Source: Nitrosophilus labii (GTDB lineage: Bacteria; Campylobacterota; Campylobacteria; Campylobacterales; Nitratiruptoraceae). Taken from it: a DNA stretch of 64,000 bases. Shown in pieces: positions 17,577 to 27,200 of the stretch. Location: the NCBI RefSeq assembly GCF_014466985.1, contig NZ_AP022826.1, positions 558,001 to 622,000 on the forward strand, given 5' to 3'. Under the pieces are notes generated by a model. The model was not told where the DNA came from. It searched no databases and was given only the letters and a program-made list of their open reading frames with translations. How positions within the stretch are numbered: position 1 is the stretch's first letter; each line of letters starts with the position of its first letter. Both the position numbers and the translations under genes were made by a program.

Positions 17577-20500
17577 ATGGATATTCTAAGAAGTTACAAA
17601 GACAACTGTGGATTCGGACTACTTGCCGATTTGTACAACAGGCCGAGCCACAAAAATGTTTTGGATGCGATAAAGTCATTGGAAAGAATGATGCACAGAG
17701 GCGCTATCGCAGCTGACGGAAAAAGCGGCGATGGTAGCGGACTTCTCTTTTCTCTTCCTAAAAAATTTTTAGAAAAAAAAGTTGCAGAAGCCGGTGTAGC
17801 GCTTCCGGAAAAATATGCAGTAGCTATGGTTTTTTATAAAAATGAAGATAATCTAAGAGTTTTTGAAGAGGTGTGCGAAGCAAACGACCTTAAAGTTTTA
17901 TTTATAAGAGAAGTTCCGGTAGATAAAAGCGCTTTAGGCGACTTAGCTTTAAAAACCCTTCCAAAAATAGTTCAGATTTTTGTAGCGCCTGATTCTTTAA
18001 TGGCAACCAAGAGATTTGAGGCTTTACTTTATTTGACCAGAAGAGAGATCGAAAATATTTTAAAAGATGATAAAGATTTTTATATTCCTACGTTTTCAAA
18101 CAGAGTGATAGCCTATAAAGGGCTGGTTATGCCTACATATATTAAAAAGTTTTATCCAGATCTCGAAGATGAGGATTTTGAAGCTAGTTTCGCACTTTTT
18201 CACCAAAGATTTTCTACAAACACACTTCCTGAATGGAGACTTGCTCAGCCCTTTAGAGCAATTGCGCATAACGGTGAGATCAACTCTATAACCGCAAATA
18301 GATTTAACGTTTTGGCTAAATGTGAAGCCGTAAAAAGTGAAGTTTTCAGCGACGAAGAGATGAAAAAGATTTTACCGGTTATGGAAGAGGGGGCGAGCGA
18401 TAGCAAAAGTTTGGATAATTTCTTTGAATTTTTAATAGTAAACGGTATGGATTTTTTCAAAGCGGCGAGAGCTTTGGTTCCAGCGCCTTGGCAAAACGCC
18501 CCTCATATGGATGCGAGTCTTAGGGCTTATTATGAATATACTAGTACCTGTTTTGAGGCTTGGGACGGACCTGCCGCGATTAGTATGACGGACGGGAGAT
18601 ATATAGGATGTGTTCTAGATAGAAACGGACTTAGACCCGCCAAATATATAGTTACTAATGATGAAAGACTGATTATAGCTAGTGAATTTGGTATTTTGCA
18701 GATTCCGGAAGAGAATATTTTAGAAAGAGGCAGACTCCAAAGCGGTGAGATGATCGCTTTAGATATGAAATATGGAAAGATTCTTAAAAACGAGGATATA
18801 AACGAGTTTTTAAAAAATTCAAACCCATACGGCAAATGGTTAAACGAAAATATGGTATATCTTCAAGAGCATGTGGATAATCCTTTCGGAAATCTTGAAG
18901 ATTATAAGATAGAAGATATTGTTCATAAACAGAGATTTTACAATATAACGCATGAAGTCATAGAACAAGTTATAGAGCCTATGATAAAAGACGGTAAAGA
19001 GGCGGTAGGCTCTATGGGTGACGATACGCCATTGGCTGCTTTTAGTAAATACCAAAGAAGCTTTACCGACTTTTTTAAGCAAAAATTTGCTCAAGTAACA
19101 AACCCGCCGATAGATCCTATAAGAGAAAAAATAGTTATGAGTCTCAATACCGGTTTTGGTGAGATTCATAATATCTTAGACGAGAGTCCTAGCCATGCCG
19201 AAAGATTAAAGTCCGTTTCACCTATATTGATCAAAGAGAAACTAGACGTACTTATCTCTTACGGCGATGAAAAACATCCTAGATTTAAGCCAAATTATAA
19301 AGTAAAAAGTTTTTCTACCGCTTTTGAAAAAGATTTGAAAAAATCGTTAAACAAGCTCGCCGATGAAGTTGTCGAAGCCGTTAAAAAGGAAGGAATAAGA
19401 ATAGTTATTTTAGATGATAGAGAACTTGATCAGTTCAAAAAGACTATCCCTATGGCTATGGCTATAGGCAAAATAAACCAAACACTTCTTGAAGAAAAAA
19501 TCAGACATTTAGTTTCTATCATAGCCGTAACGGGAGAAGTATATGATTCGCATTCGGCTGCGGTTATGATAGGATACGGCGCGGCGGCGGTTTATCCGTA
19601 TCTTTTGTTTGCTACCGTTTATGAGAATTTGAAAAAGAAAAAAGATTTAAGCGCTTATGAGATAAGAAACGAGTTTAAAAACGTATATAAAGCTTTAAAC
19701 GGCGGTTTACTCAAAATTATGTCCAAAATGGGTATCAGTACGATAGCCTCTTATAGAAGTAGCGCGCTTTTTGATGTTATCGGACTTCATGAGAGTATCG
19801 TTGAAGAGTGTTTTAAAGGTTCATACTGTCATCTAAGCGGATTGACGTATGAAGATATCGAAGAGAGACTTGAAACTTATCATAAAAAAGCATACGAGAT
19901 AGATTTGACTAGGAGGATTTTCCCGCTAGAACTCGGAGGCTTTTATAAATATATCGATAAGACCGAGTATCATGACTTTTCGCCAAATACCGTCAATCAG
20001 ATCCATACCGCTTCCATAACCGGAGACAAAGAGGATTTTAAAAAGTTAAAGAGTATGGTTGATGGACGCGGTTTTAAGATGATTAGAGATTTTTTAGAGT
20101 TTAACAGCGATAGAAAACCTATAAGTATTGATGAGGTTGAACCTGTTCAAAATATTTTTAAAAGATTTGCAAGCGCGGCTATGAGTCTTGGTTCTATCAG
20201 TCCCGAAGCTCACGAATGTATAGCGGAAGCCATGAACAAAATCGGCGGTCAAAGCAACTCAGGCGAGGGAGGTGAAGACCCGGCAAGATTTGGAACCATA
20301 AAAAACTCCAAAATCAAACAGATAGCTTCAGGTAGATTTGGCGTGACTCCCGCTTATCTTAGAAGTGCCGAAGAGATTCAGATAAAAATTGCGCAAGGTG
20401 CAAAACCGGGTGAGGGTGGTCAGCTTCCCGGACACAAGGTAACGGAGCTTATCGCAAAACTTAGACATACAATCCCGGGAGTAACTCTCATATCTCCTCC

Positions 20501-22004
20501 GCCTCATCACGATATTTATTCTATCGAGGATTTGGCACAGTTGATTTTTGATCTAAAACAGATAAATCCAGACGCCCAAATAGCGGTTAAACTCGTCTCA
20601 ACGGCAGGTGTTGGTACGATAGCTACAGGCGTGGCAAAAGCTTACGCGGATAAGATCATCATCTCTGGAGGTGAAGGCGGAACGGGTGCGGCTCCTCTTA
20701 GCTCGATAAAATTTGCGGGCAATCCTTGGGAACTAGGACTAGCTGAAGCGCATAACGCGCTAAAAGCCAACCATTTAAGAGGTTTTGTGCATCTTCAAAC
20801 GGATGGAGGATTAAAAACAGGTCTCGATATAGTCAAAGCCGCCCTTTTAGGAGCCGAAAGTTACGCTTTTGGAACCGGTGTACTGACAATACTAGGATGT
20901 AAAATACTTAGAGTATGCCATCTAAACAGATGTACGGTAGGTATAGCGACTCAGCATAAATTTTTAAGAGACCATTATGTGGGAACCGTAGATAGACTAA
21001 TCAACTATTTTACTCTATTGGCTGAAGACGTTAGAGAGATTTTGGCCTCTTTAGGGTATAGAAGTTTAGATGAGATTATCGGCAGAAGCGATCTTTTAAA
21101 AGTTGTGGATAATGAGTTTGCCAAAAAATTTGACTTTAGCTCGGTATTGCAAAGGCTTGAGGGTCCTGAAACTTGCCAAGTTAAGGCAAACGAGCCTTTT
21201 GACAAAAACGAATATGAAAAAGAGATACTAAAAGAGGTTTATCCTGCTATCGAAAATCCTGAGGTAAATGTTAGAGTAAGAAAGAAAATCGAAAATATCA
21301 ACAGAAGTTTTGGTGCTAGGATTAGCGGCGAGATTGCTAAATATTACGGTGATGCCGGACTTAAAGAAGATGCTATAAAGATTGAACTTGAAGGTGTAGC
21401 GGGACAATCTTTGGGAGCCTTCTTAATAAACGGCGTAACGATTCACTTAACTGGCGCTGCTAACGATTATGTCGGAAAAGGTATGAACGGCGGAAAAATA
21501 GTGATAACCGGTAAAAAACATAGGGAAAATTTCTCATTAGCCGGAAATACCTGTCTATATGGAGCTACGGGAGGGAAACTTTTCGTAGCTGGAAGCGTAG
21601 GAGAGAGATTTGCCGTAAGAAACTCAGGGGCTTTAGCCGTCGTCGAAGGAACTGGTGATCACGCCTGCGAATATATGACGGGAGGAATAGTTGTAGTTCT
21701 TGGAAAAACCGGAATCAATTTTGGTGCAGGTATGACTGGAGGATTAGCTTTTGTTTACGATATAGAGCATGAGTTTGTGGAAAAAATAAATCAAGAACTT
21801 ATAGAAGCAAGAAGAATAGATACTGACGAGTTCGATGAAGCAAGGCACTATCTAAAAAGACTTTTAAAAATATACTATGCCGAGACTAAGAGCGAAAAGG
21901 CTAGAAAAATACTTGATAATTTTAGAATGGAACTTAGAAATTTCTGGATGGTACGACCTAAAGAGTTGACGAAAGTACCTCTAAACCTTGAGGAAGGGGA
22001 ATAA
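17577..22004 (+). CDS. gltB: Glutamate synthase (NADPH) large subunit
   Basis: This 1475-aa enzyme converts glutamine plus 2-oxoglutarate to two glutamates with GltD. Domains in order: class II glutamine amidotransferase with nucleophile Cys11 (NCGFGLL) exposed after removal of a 10-residue propeptide; central domain; FMN-binding synthase domain with QSNSGEGGEDPARFG, GAKPGEGGQLPGHKV and ISGGEGGTGAAPLSSIKFAG; the Cys cluster for the 3Fe-4S centre (CRVCHLNRCTVGIATQ region); and the GXGXG beta-helix (GMNGGKIVITG onward). The ATG at 17577 follows AAGGGG. It lies 1 bp from gltD, so the two are one operon. Confidence 0.98.
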   Translation: MDILRSYKDNCGFGLLADLYNRPSHKNVLDAIKSLERMMHRGAIAADGKSGDGSGLLFSLPKKFLEKKVAEAGVALPEKYAVAMVFYKNEDNLRVFEEVCEANDLKVLFIREVPVDKSALGDLALKTLPKIVQIFVAPDSLMATKRFEALLYLTRREIENILKDDKDFYIPTFSNRVIAYKGLVMPTYIKKFYPDLEDEDFEASFALFHQRFSTNTLPEWRLAQPFRAIAHNGEINSITANRFNVLAKCEAVKSEVFSDEEMKKILPVMEEGASDSKSLDNFFEFLIVNGMDFFKAARALVPAPWQNAPHMDASLRAYYEYTSTCFEAWDGPAAISMTDGRYIGCVLDRNGLRPAKYIVTNDERLIIASEFGILQIPEENILERGRLQSGEMIALDMKYGKILKNEDINEFLKNSNPYGKWLNENMVYLQEHVDNPFGNLEDYKIEDIVHKQRFYNITHEVIEQVIEPMIKDGKEAVGSMGDDTPLAAFSKYQRSFTDFFKQKFAQVTNPPIDPIREKIVMSLNTGFGEIHNILDESPSHAERLKSVSPILIKEKLDVLISYGDEKHPRFKPNYKVKSFSTAFEKDLKKSLNKLADEVVEAVKKEGIRIVILDDRELDQFKKTIPMAMAIGKINQTLLEEKIRHLVSIIAVTGEVYDSHSAAVMIGYGAAAVYPYLLFATVYENLKKKKDLSAYEIRNEFKNVYKALNGGLLKIMSKMGISTIASYRSSALFDVIGLHESIVEECFKGSYCHLSGLTYEDIEERLETYHKKAYEIDLTRRIFPLELGGFYKYIDKTEYHDFSPNTVNQIHTASITGDKEDFKKLKSMVDGRGFKMIRDFLEFNSDRKPISIDEVEPVQNIFKRFASAAMSLGSISPEAHECIAEAMNKIGGQSNSGEGGEDPARFGTIKNSKIKQIASGRFGVTPAYLRSAEEIQIKIAQGAKPGEGGQLPGHKVTELIAKLRHTIPGVTLISPPPHHDIYSIEDLAQLIFDLKQINPDAQIAVKLVSTAGVGTIATGVAKAYADKIIISGGEGGTGAAPLSSIKFAGNPWELGLAEAHNALKANHLRGFVHLQTDGGLKTGLDIVKAALLGAESYAFGTGVLTILGCKILRVCHLNRCTVGIATQHKFLRDHYVGTVDRLINYFTLLAEDVREILASLGYRSLDEIIGRSDLLKVVDNEFAKKFDFSSVLQRLEGPETCQVKANEPFDKNEYEKEILKEVYPAIENPEVNVRVRKKIENINRSFGARISGEIAKYYGDAGLKEDAIKIELEGVAGQSLGAFLINGVTIHLTGAANDYVGKGMNGGKIVITGKKHRENFSLAGNTCLYGATGGKLFVAGSVGERFAVRNSGALAVVEGTGDHACEYMTGGIVVVLGKTGINFGAGMTGGLAFVYDIEHEFVEKINQELIEARRIDTDEFDEARHYLKRLLKIYYAETKSEKARKILDNFRMELRNFWMVRPKELTKVPLNLEEGE

Positions 22005-22005
22005 T

Positions 22006-23370
22006 ATGCAGAGTTTTATTTTTACTGAAAGAGTTGATCCGAAAAAGAGAGCAATAAACGAAAGAATAAAAGATTTCAGCGAAATTTACGAAGTTTACAA
22101 TCCTAACGAGGCCTCGTTACAGTCTGAGAGATGTGTTCAGTGCGGAGATCCCTACTGTCACAATAGATGTCCTTTGCACAACTTTATACCTCACTGGTTA
22201 AAAGCGGTAGCAGAGGGTGATTTGGAGTTGGCTTTTAAACTTTCTAACGACTCTTCACCGTTTCCTGAAGTTATGGGAAGAATCTGCCCGCATGATAGAC
22301 TTTGCGAAGGTCACTGTACGTTAAATGAAGGTTACGGAGCCGTTACTATAGGACCTGTTGAGACATATATAAGCGAAGAGGGTTTCAAACGTGGTTTAAG
22401 GCCGGAGTTTCCTGGAATCACTACAGATAAAAAAGTTGCTATTATAGGTTCGGGACCTGCCGGGCTTTCCGCCGCTACGTTTTTGTTGAGAGCGGGTATA
22501 GAGCCTCATGTATATGAAAAAGAGGATCGTGCAGGCGGACTTTTAACGTATGGAATCCCTGGTTTTAAACTTGATAAAAGAGTAATTCAAAGAAGAATAG
22601 ATTGGATGATAGAAGCGGGGATGAAGCTCTATCTAAATACTGAGGTAGGAAAAGATATCACTTTTGATTATCTTTTAGAAAATTATGATGCGGTTTTTAT
22701 AGGTATAGGTGCTAAAAAATCTAGAATGCCGGGAATAGCCGGTGAAAACGCAAAAGGCGCTATGCCGGCAATGAAATTTTTGGTAAATATACAAAGAAAG
22801 CTTTTCGGTGACGATTACGATACCTCTATAAATGTAAAAGATAAAACTGTTGTTGTTGTGGGTGGTGGTGACACGGCTATGGACTGTGTCAGAACTTCCA
22901 TAAGAGAAGGGGCTAAAAAGGTTATCTGTGCATATAGAAGAGACGTAAAGAGTATGCCAGGAAGTAGAAAAGAGTATCAAAATGCCGTAGAAGAGGGCGG
23001 AGAGTTTATCTTTAACGTGGCTCCAAAAGAGGTTTTAACTAATGAAGAGGGTAGGGTTATAGGCCTTAAAATGGTTAAAACTATTGTTAGCGGCAAAAAA
23101 CTGGAAGAGATAAAAGGAAGTGAATTTAGATTGGATGCGGATGTTGTTATTTTTGCTCTTGGATTTTCAAACACTCCTTTGGAGTTTCTATCAAAAAACG
23201 GAATAGAGACTAATGAATGGGGAGCGATTATCGTAGATGAAAATTATGAAACTACAAAGCCCGGAGTGTTTGCCGGCGGCGATTGTTATAGAGGGGCGGA
23301 TTTAGTAGTTACGGCCGCGTATGATGGCCGTGAAGCAGCTAAAGCGATAATCAAAAAGATTTTAGAGTAG
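22006..23370 (+). CDS. gltD: Glutamate synthase small subunit
   Basis: This 454-aa FAD/NADPH subunit passes electrons to GltB. The N-terminus has two Cys clusters for 4Fe-4S centres (CVQCGDPYCHNRCP and ICPHDRLCEGHC). These are followed by the FAD Rossmann motif GSGPAGLSAA, the NADP motif VVGGGDTAMDC and the C-terminal FAGGDCYRGADLVVTA. I chose the ATG at 22006, preceded by GAGGAAGGGG, rather than the earlier ATG inside gltB. Confidence 0.97.
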   Translation: MQSFIFTERVDPKKRAINERIKDFSEIYEVYNPNEASLQSERCVQCGDPYCHNRCPLHNFIPHWLKAVAEGDLELAFKLSNDSSPFPEVMGRICPHDRLCEGHCTLNEGYGAVTIGPVETYISEEGFKRGLRPEFPGITTDKKVAIIGSGPAGLSAATFLLRAGIEPHVYEKEDRAGGLLTYGIPGFKLDKRVIQRRIDWMIEAGMKLYLNTEVGKDITFDYLLENYDAVFIGIGAKKSRMPGIAGENAKGAMPAMKFLVNIQRKLFGDDYDTSINVKDKTVVVVGGGDTAMDCVRTSIREGAKKVICAYRRDVKSMPGSRKEYQNAVEEGGEFIFNVAPKEVLTNEEGRVIGLKMVKTIVSGKKLEEIKGSEFRLDADVVIFALGFSNTPLEFLSKNGIETNEWGAIIVDENYETTKPGVFAGGDCYRGADLVVTAAYDGREAAKAIIKKILE

Positions 23371-23375
23371 AAAAA

Positions 23376-24098
23376 TTGATAGAAAAATTTTTTAAAGATT
23401 GCAAAGAGGCTAGCAAAAAGATATATACTCTTATACAAAACGGTTTAAGTGATTCATATCTTGAATACACCACTATCGGAGCCGGAGGAGATAGAAGCTT
23501 AAAAATAGATCTTTATGCTGAGAAGATATTTTGTGACTATCTAAAAAAATATGGCAAAATTGTATCTGAAGAGAGTGGAATTGTGGGAGAGGGTGAAAAT
23601 GAAATCATCCTCGACCCAATTGACGGAAGCGACAATCTTTTTTCTGGTTTTCCTTATTATGGTTCTTCTATAGCTTTAAAAAAAGATGAAAAAACCTTGT
23701 TTTCATTTATAGTTAATTTTGCTAACGGAGATTTTTTTATAAAAAGTGAAAATTTTTATAAAAAAGGCTCCTTGCTTTATGAAGGTTTAAAAGATGTTAG
23801 GATTGTAAAAAGAGGAAAAATAGGGCTATTTGAAAAAGCGTACGCCAATCCTGAATTGGTTAAATATTTCAAAGAAGCCAATATCAAGTTTAGAACTCCT
23901 GGAGCCGTAGCTCTTTCTTTAGCTTATGCCCATAATGTAGAGTTTGTTTTGTTTGCAGGGAAGATAAGAGAGTATGATATAGCAGCCGGTCTTCATCAGT
24001 GTGAAGATTTAAATCTGTTTTATAATAAAGATTATATTTTAGTTAGTAAAAATGTAGAGTTATTTGATAAGATAAAAGGAATACTTTTTAAAGGATGA
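23376..24098 (+). CDS. Inositol monophosphatase-family phosphatase
   Basis: A 240-aa member of the IMPase/FBPase/CysQ superfamily, Mg-dependent phosphatases for inositol phosphate, PAP or similar small substrates. Metal-binding motifs are present: SEESGI and the signature LDPIDGSDNLFSGFPYYG. The second motif is IREYDIAAGLHQCED (usually WD-x-AAG; here YDIAAG). The TTG start at 23376 is 5 bp after gltD, with AG-rich sequence before it. Shorter than E. coli SuhB (about 267 aa); the true substrate is not evident. Confidence 0.8.
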   Translation: MIEKFFKDCKEASKKIYTLIQNGLSDSYLEYTTIGAGGDRSLKIDLYAEKIFCDYLKKYGKIVSEESGIVGEGENEIILDPIDGSDNLFSGFPYYGSSIALKKDEKTLFSFIVNFANGDFFIKSENFYKKGSLLYEGLKDVRIVKRGKIGLFEKAYANPELVKYFKEANIKFRTPGAVALSLAYAHNVEFVLFAGKIREYDIAAGLHQCEDLNLFYNKDYILVSKNVELFDKIKGILFKG

Positions 24099-24101
24099 GA
24101 G

Positions 24102-24965
24102 GTGAAATTTAGCAGTTTCTTTGAAAAGATTAGAAAGTCTCAGCCTACCAAGGCCGAACAGCCTAGTCACTGGATAAAATGTCCAGAGTGTAACGCTTTG
24201 ATGTATTATAAAGAGGTAATAAACAGAAAACATGTTTGCCCTAAATGCGGTTACCATTTTAGAATAGGGGCCGTTGAGAGAATCGAGATCTTATGTGATG
24301 AAGGAACTTTTGTAGAACATGATGCAAATCTTGAACCTATGGATCGTTTAAAGTTTGTAGATAAGAAAAGCTATAAAAAAAGAATAGAAGAGAATAAAAA
24401 GAAAACAGATAGAAACAGCTCTACAATAAGCGGAACTTGCAAGATTGAGGGAGTTGAAACGGAACTTGTAGTTTTTGATTTTGCTTTTATGGGAGGAAGC
24501 TTAGGTTCCGTTGAAGGCGAAAAGATAGTAAGAGCGGTAAATAGAGCCATAGAGAGAAGAAACCCTCTAGTTATAGTTAGCGCTAGCGGGGGAGCTAGGA
24601 TGCAAGAGAGTACTTTTAGCCTTATGCAGATGAGTAAAACCAGTGCGGCACTTGCTAGGTTGGACAATGAAAAACTTCCCTTTATTTCCGTGTTGACGGA
24701 TCCTACCATGGGTGGAGTAAGCGCATCTTTCGCGATGCTTGGAGATATCATTATGGCTGAACCTGGAGCTTTGATAGGTTTTGCGGGACAAAGAGTTATA
24801 AAACAGACGATTGGCGCAGATTTACCGGAAGGTTTTCAAAGGTCAGAGTTTTTACTAGAACACGGTCTTATAGATATGATCGTAGATAGAAACGATATGA
24901 AAAGAACGATAGCTGATCTTTTAAAATATTTTATGGACGCTAAAACAAAAACCGGAGAATTATAA
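24102..24965 (+). CDS. accD: Acetyl-CoA carboxylase carboxyltransferase subunit beta
   Basis: A 287-aa AccD, which with AccA transfers CO2 from carboxybiotin to acetyl-CoA, the first step of fatty-acid synthesis. A four-Cys zinc finger is at the N-terminus (CPECNALMYYKE then CPKCGYHF). The crotonase-fold core shows SASGGARMQEST, LTDPTMGGVSASFA and GFAGQRVIKQTIG. The GTG start at 24102 follows GAGAGG. Confidence 0.98.
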   Translation: MKFSSFFEKIRKSQPTKAEQPSHWIKCPECNALMYYKEVINRKHVCPKCGYHFRIGAVERIEILCDEGTFVEHDANLEPMDRLKFVDKKSYKKRIEENKKKTDRNSSTISGTCKIEGVETELVVFDFAFMGGSLGSVEGEKIVRAVNRAIERRNPLVIVSASGGARMQESTFSLMQMSKTSAALARLDNEKLPFISVLTDPTMGGVSASFAMLGDIIMAEPGALIGFAGQRVIKQTIGADLPEGFQRSEFLLEHGLIDMIVDRNDMKRTIADLLKYFMDAKTKTGEL

Positions 24966-24967
24966 CT

Positions 24968-25561
24968 TTGACAAAAATTTACGGACTTTGCGACAAAGAG
25001 CTTTTGGACTATTTTGAAATCTCTTTGGAAGAGTACGTAAAAATTGCACATTTTTACGATGTTGAGTGGATTCAATACAGAGATAAAAAATCTGATATAG
25101 AGCAAAAGAGAGAGAACTTAAAACTTTTAAAAAAGATTTGGTCTAAGACTTTGATTGTCAATGACCATATAGAGTTAGCACAGTTTGCTGACGGGATACA
25201 TTTGGGACAAGAAGATTTTTTAAGTTTTTTAGAAAGTTTTGGTTTTAGAAGCAGATATGAAGCCGTAAAGGCGCTAAGAAAGATTGTGGGTAAAAAAGTT
25301 ATAGGTCTTTCTACTCATAATGAGGAAGAGATAAAAGAGGCAAATATTTTGGATTTGGATTATATAGGACTTGGCGCATATAGACACAGCGGTACTAAAC
25401 AAGTAGAAAATATTCTAGGCGATAGGGTGAAGGAATTGGTAAAAATCTCCAGACATCCGGTAGCTGTGATAGGAGGAGTTAGAGTATATGACAATATTAG
25501 CTCAGCCACTTTTAAGGTGATCGGCTCAGATCTTTTTAAAAAATGGCTTACTTTTAGTTAA
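24968..25561 (+). CDS. thiE: Thiamine-phosphate synthase-like protein
   Basis: A 197-aa TIM-barrel protein of the ThiE/TenI family, coupling HMP-PP and thiazole phosphate in thiamine synthesis. Motifs: WIQYRDKK, LIVNDHIELA, DGIHLGQED, GLSTHNEEEI, DYIGLGAYRHSGTKQ and PVAVIGGV. YIGLGAYRHSGTK stands where canonical ThiE has YIGVGPIFPTxTK, so TenI-like activity is possible. The TTG start is 3 bp after accD. I see no TPP riboswitch upstream, as expected inside an operon. Confidence 0.8.
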   Translation: MTKIYGLCDKELLDYFEISLEEYVKIAHFYDVEWIQYRDKKSDIEQKRENLKLLKKIWSKTLIVNDHIELAQFADGIHLGQEDFLSFLESFGFRSRYEAVKALRKIVGKKVIGLSTHNEEEIKEANILDLDYIGLGAYRHSGTKQVENILGDRVKELVKISRHPVAVIGGVRVYDNISSATFKVIGSDLFKKWLTFS

Positions 25562-25570
25562 AGGTTTTCC

Positions 25571-26032
25571 TTGCATAAAATAGATATATATATGATTTCA
25601 AAAAAAGATGACAAATGTTATGAAAGTATAAGTAAAGAGTTTTTGAAAATGAGCAAAAAATACGCCTCCATAGAACTTCATACAATCTTTAACAAAAAGA
25701 TAAACCAAGCACAAAGTAAAACCGAAAAAGAGGCTAAAAAAAGTTATACGGAAGCTTTAGAACCTTTTTTGAAAAACGGCTACAACATCGCTTTGGATCC
25801 TCTAGGAGTAGAGCTTGATAGCATTGAGTTTGCAAAAATGATGAAAAATTCTCCTAAGATCAACTTTTTCATAGGTGGTGCATACGGTTTTGAGGAGGAG
25901 TTTTTAAAAATGTGCGATAAAAGTATAAGTCTTAGTAGACTTACTTTTAGCCATAAAATAGCTAAACTTGTTCTTTTGGAACAGATTTACAGAGCTTTTA
26001 CTATAATAAACTTACATCCATATCATAAATAA
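25571..26032 (+). CDS. rlmH: 23S rRNA pseudouridine-1915 N3-methyltransferase RlmH
   Basis: A 153-aa SPOUT-class enzyme. It shows the trefoil-knot pattern INFFIGGAYGFEEEFL and the C-terminal SLSRLTFSHKIAKLVLLEQIYRAF, with LHPYHK as the conserved terminus of RlmH. It acts on helix 69 of 70S ribosomes. The TTG start at 25571 follows AAAGG. Confidence 0.95.
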   Translation: MHKIDIYMISKKDDKCYESISKEFLKMSKKYASIELHTIFNKKINQAQSKTEKEAKKSYTEALEPFLKNGYNIALDPLGVELDSIEFAKMMKNSPKINFFIGGAYGFEEEFLKMCDKSISLSRLTFSHKIAKLVLLEQIYRAFTIINLHPYHK

Positions 26033-26091
26033 TTTAATAAAGTTATGGTAAAGTTATAAAAAGATAAATATTTTTTAATATAGGAGTTAAC

Positions 26092-27102
26092 ATGCATCTA
26101 AAAAGATATACTTTTTTCTCTTTTTTGCTGATAGGTGCCATAGGGCTTTTTATCTATTCTCAAATAGAAGCCAAATACACTTTTGAAATTTTCGGAATCC
26201 CAGTAACATTGCCGATAGCCGCTTGGATTGTTTTGCCGATGTTTTTGTTGTATTTTGCTTCGCTTTTCCATATGGCTTACTACTCTTTTAAAGGTTATTT
26301 AAAAGGTAAAAAGTATAAAAAAGATTATGAAACAATTGTTAAGTCCGTTTTTAACGCAATATTAAGAGAGCCGAAACAAAACTACTATAAAACGCAAGAG
26401 TTTAGAAATCTAGGGGCCGTAACCGATAGAGCAAATATCTTTTTAAACGAGTATAATTTTGACTGCAAAGAGGATATTTTAAAAAAGGCCGCACAGTACG
26501 TAAAAGATATTGAAAGAGGAGAATACGTTGAGATAAAAGAGTTGACTTTTTCACCAACCAATCCCATTTATCAAAAAAACCTTGAGAACAGAATGGCGGA
26601 GGAACCTACCTATAGCGGCGTGATACTAAGAAAATGTAACGAGTTCGGTATAGATATGTGCAGAAAGGCTTTAAAAGTTTTTATAACTTTTGCCGAAATA
26701 TCCAAGATTAAAGATTATGCGAAAATTTTCGACAAAGATACGCTTTACGAACTTTTTGAAATCGCTAAAGATGAAGAAAGAAATCTTGAATTAAATATTA
26801 CGGATATTATCTACATATTGCAAGAGTCTCAAATAACTATGAGTGCGAATGATTATATCGAACTTGCTAAAAAGGTAAAAGAGCTTTATCTTCCGGATGA
26901 GAGACTTAAACTTTTCGAACTCCTAAAAAACAGTGATGAAAAAGCGGAGGTAGGATTTATTTATACTTTATTGGATCTTGAGATGATAGATAGAGCAAAA
27001 GACGAGTTAGAAAACAGCGAAGAGAACGAATTTTTGAACTTTAAAGCCTTTTTAGAACTTAAAGAGTGTGGTAGAAACTATCCGCTAGAACTTTTTGTAT
27101 AG
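26092..27102 (+). CDS. Conserved membrane protein (336 aa), unknown function
   Basis: Two transmembrane helices at the N-terminus (about residues 8-26 and 39-62, the latter IAAWIVLPMFLLYFASLFHM) are followed by a roughly 260-residue cytosolic, helix-rich, Lys/Glu-rich part. I recognise no domain; similar proteins occur in Campylobacterota only, to my knowledge. An AGGAG site precedes the ATG. It has its own spacing from rlmH (59 bp) and a terminator-like hairpin follows. Confidence 0.75.
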   Translation: MHLKRYTFFSFLLIGAIGLFIYSQIEAKYTFEIFGIPVTLPIAAWIVLPMFLLYFASLFHMAYYSFKGYLKGKKYKKDYETIVKSVFNAILREPKQNYYKTQEFRNLGAVTDRANIFLNEYNFDCKEDILKKAAQYVKDIERGEYVEIKELTFSPTNPIYQKNLENRMAEEPTYSGVILRKCNEFGIDMCRKALKVFITFAEISKIKDYAKIFDKDTLYELFEIAKDEERNLELNITDIIYILQESQITMSANDYIELAKKVKELYLPDERLKLFELLKNSDEKAEVGFIYTLLDLEMIDRAKDELENSEENEFLNFKAFLELKECGRNYPLELFV

Positions 27103-27103
27103 G

Positions 27104-27131
27104 TTTTAGAGGCTTTTTTTAGCTTCTAAAA
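27104..27131 (+). terminator. Probable rho-independent terminator
   Basis: TTTTAGAGGCT and AGCTTCTAAAA pair as an 11-bp stem with one G:U, and a T-only loop, 2 bp after the membrane-protein stop. Confidence 0.6.
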
Positions 27132-27200
27132 TCTTTGCTTCAAATTTGCTTTTAGCTTAAAAATATTTTAAAATACCCTCAAAAAAATCAGAGGATAATA

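Noticed and set aside
24900-24970. TPP riboswitch before the thiE-like gene.
   Set aside because: Only 3 bp separate it from accD and no THI-box sequence is present.
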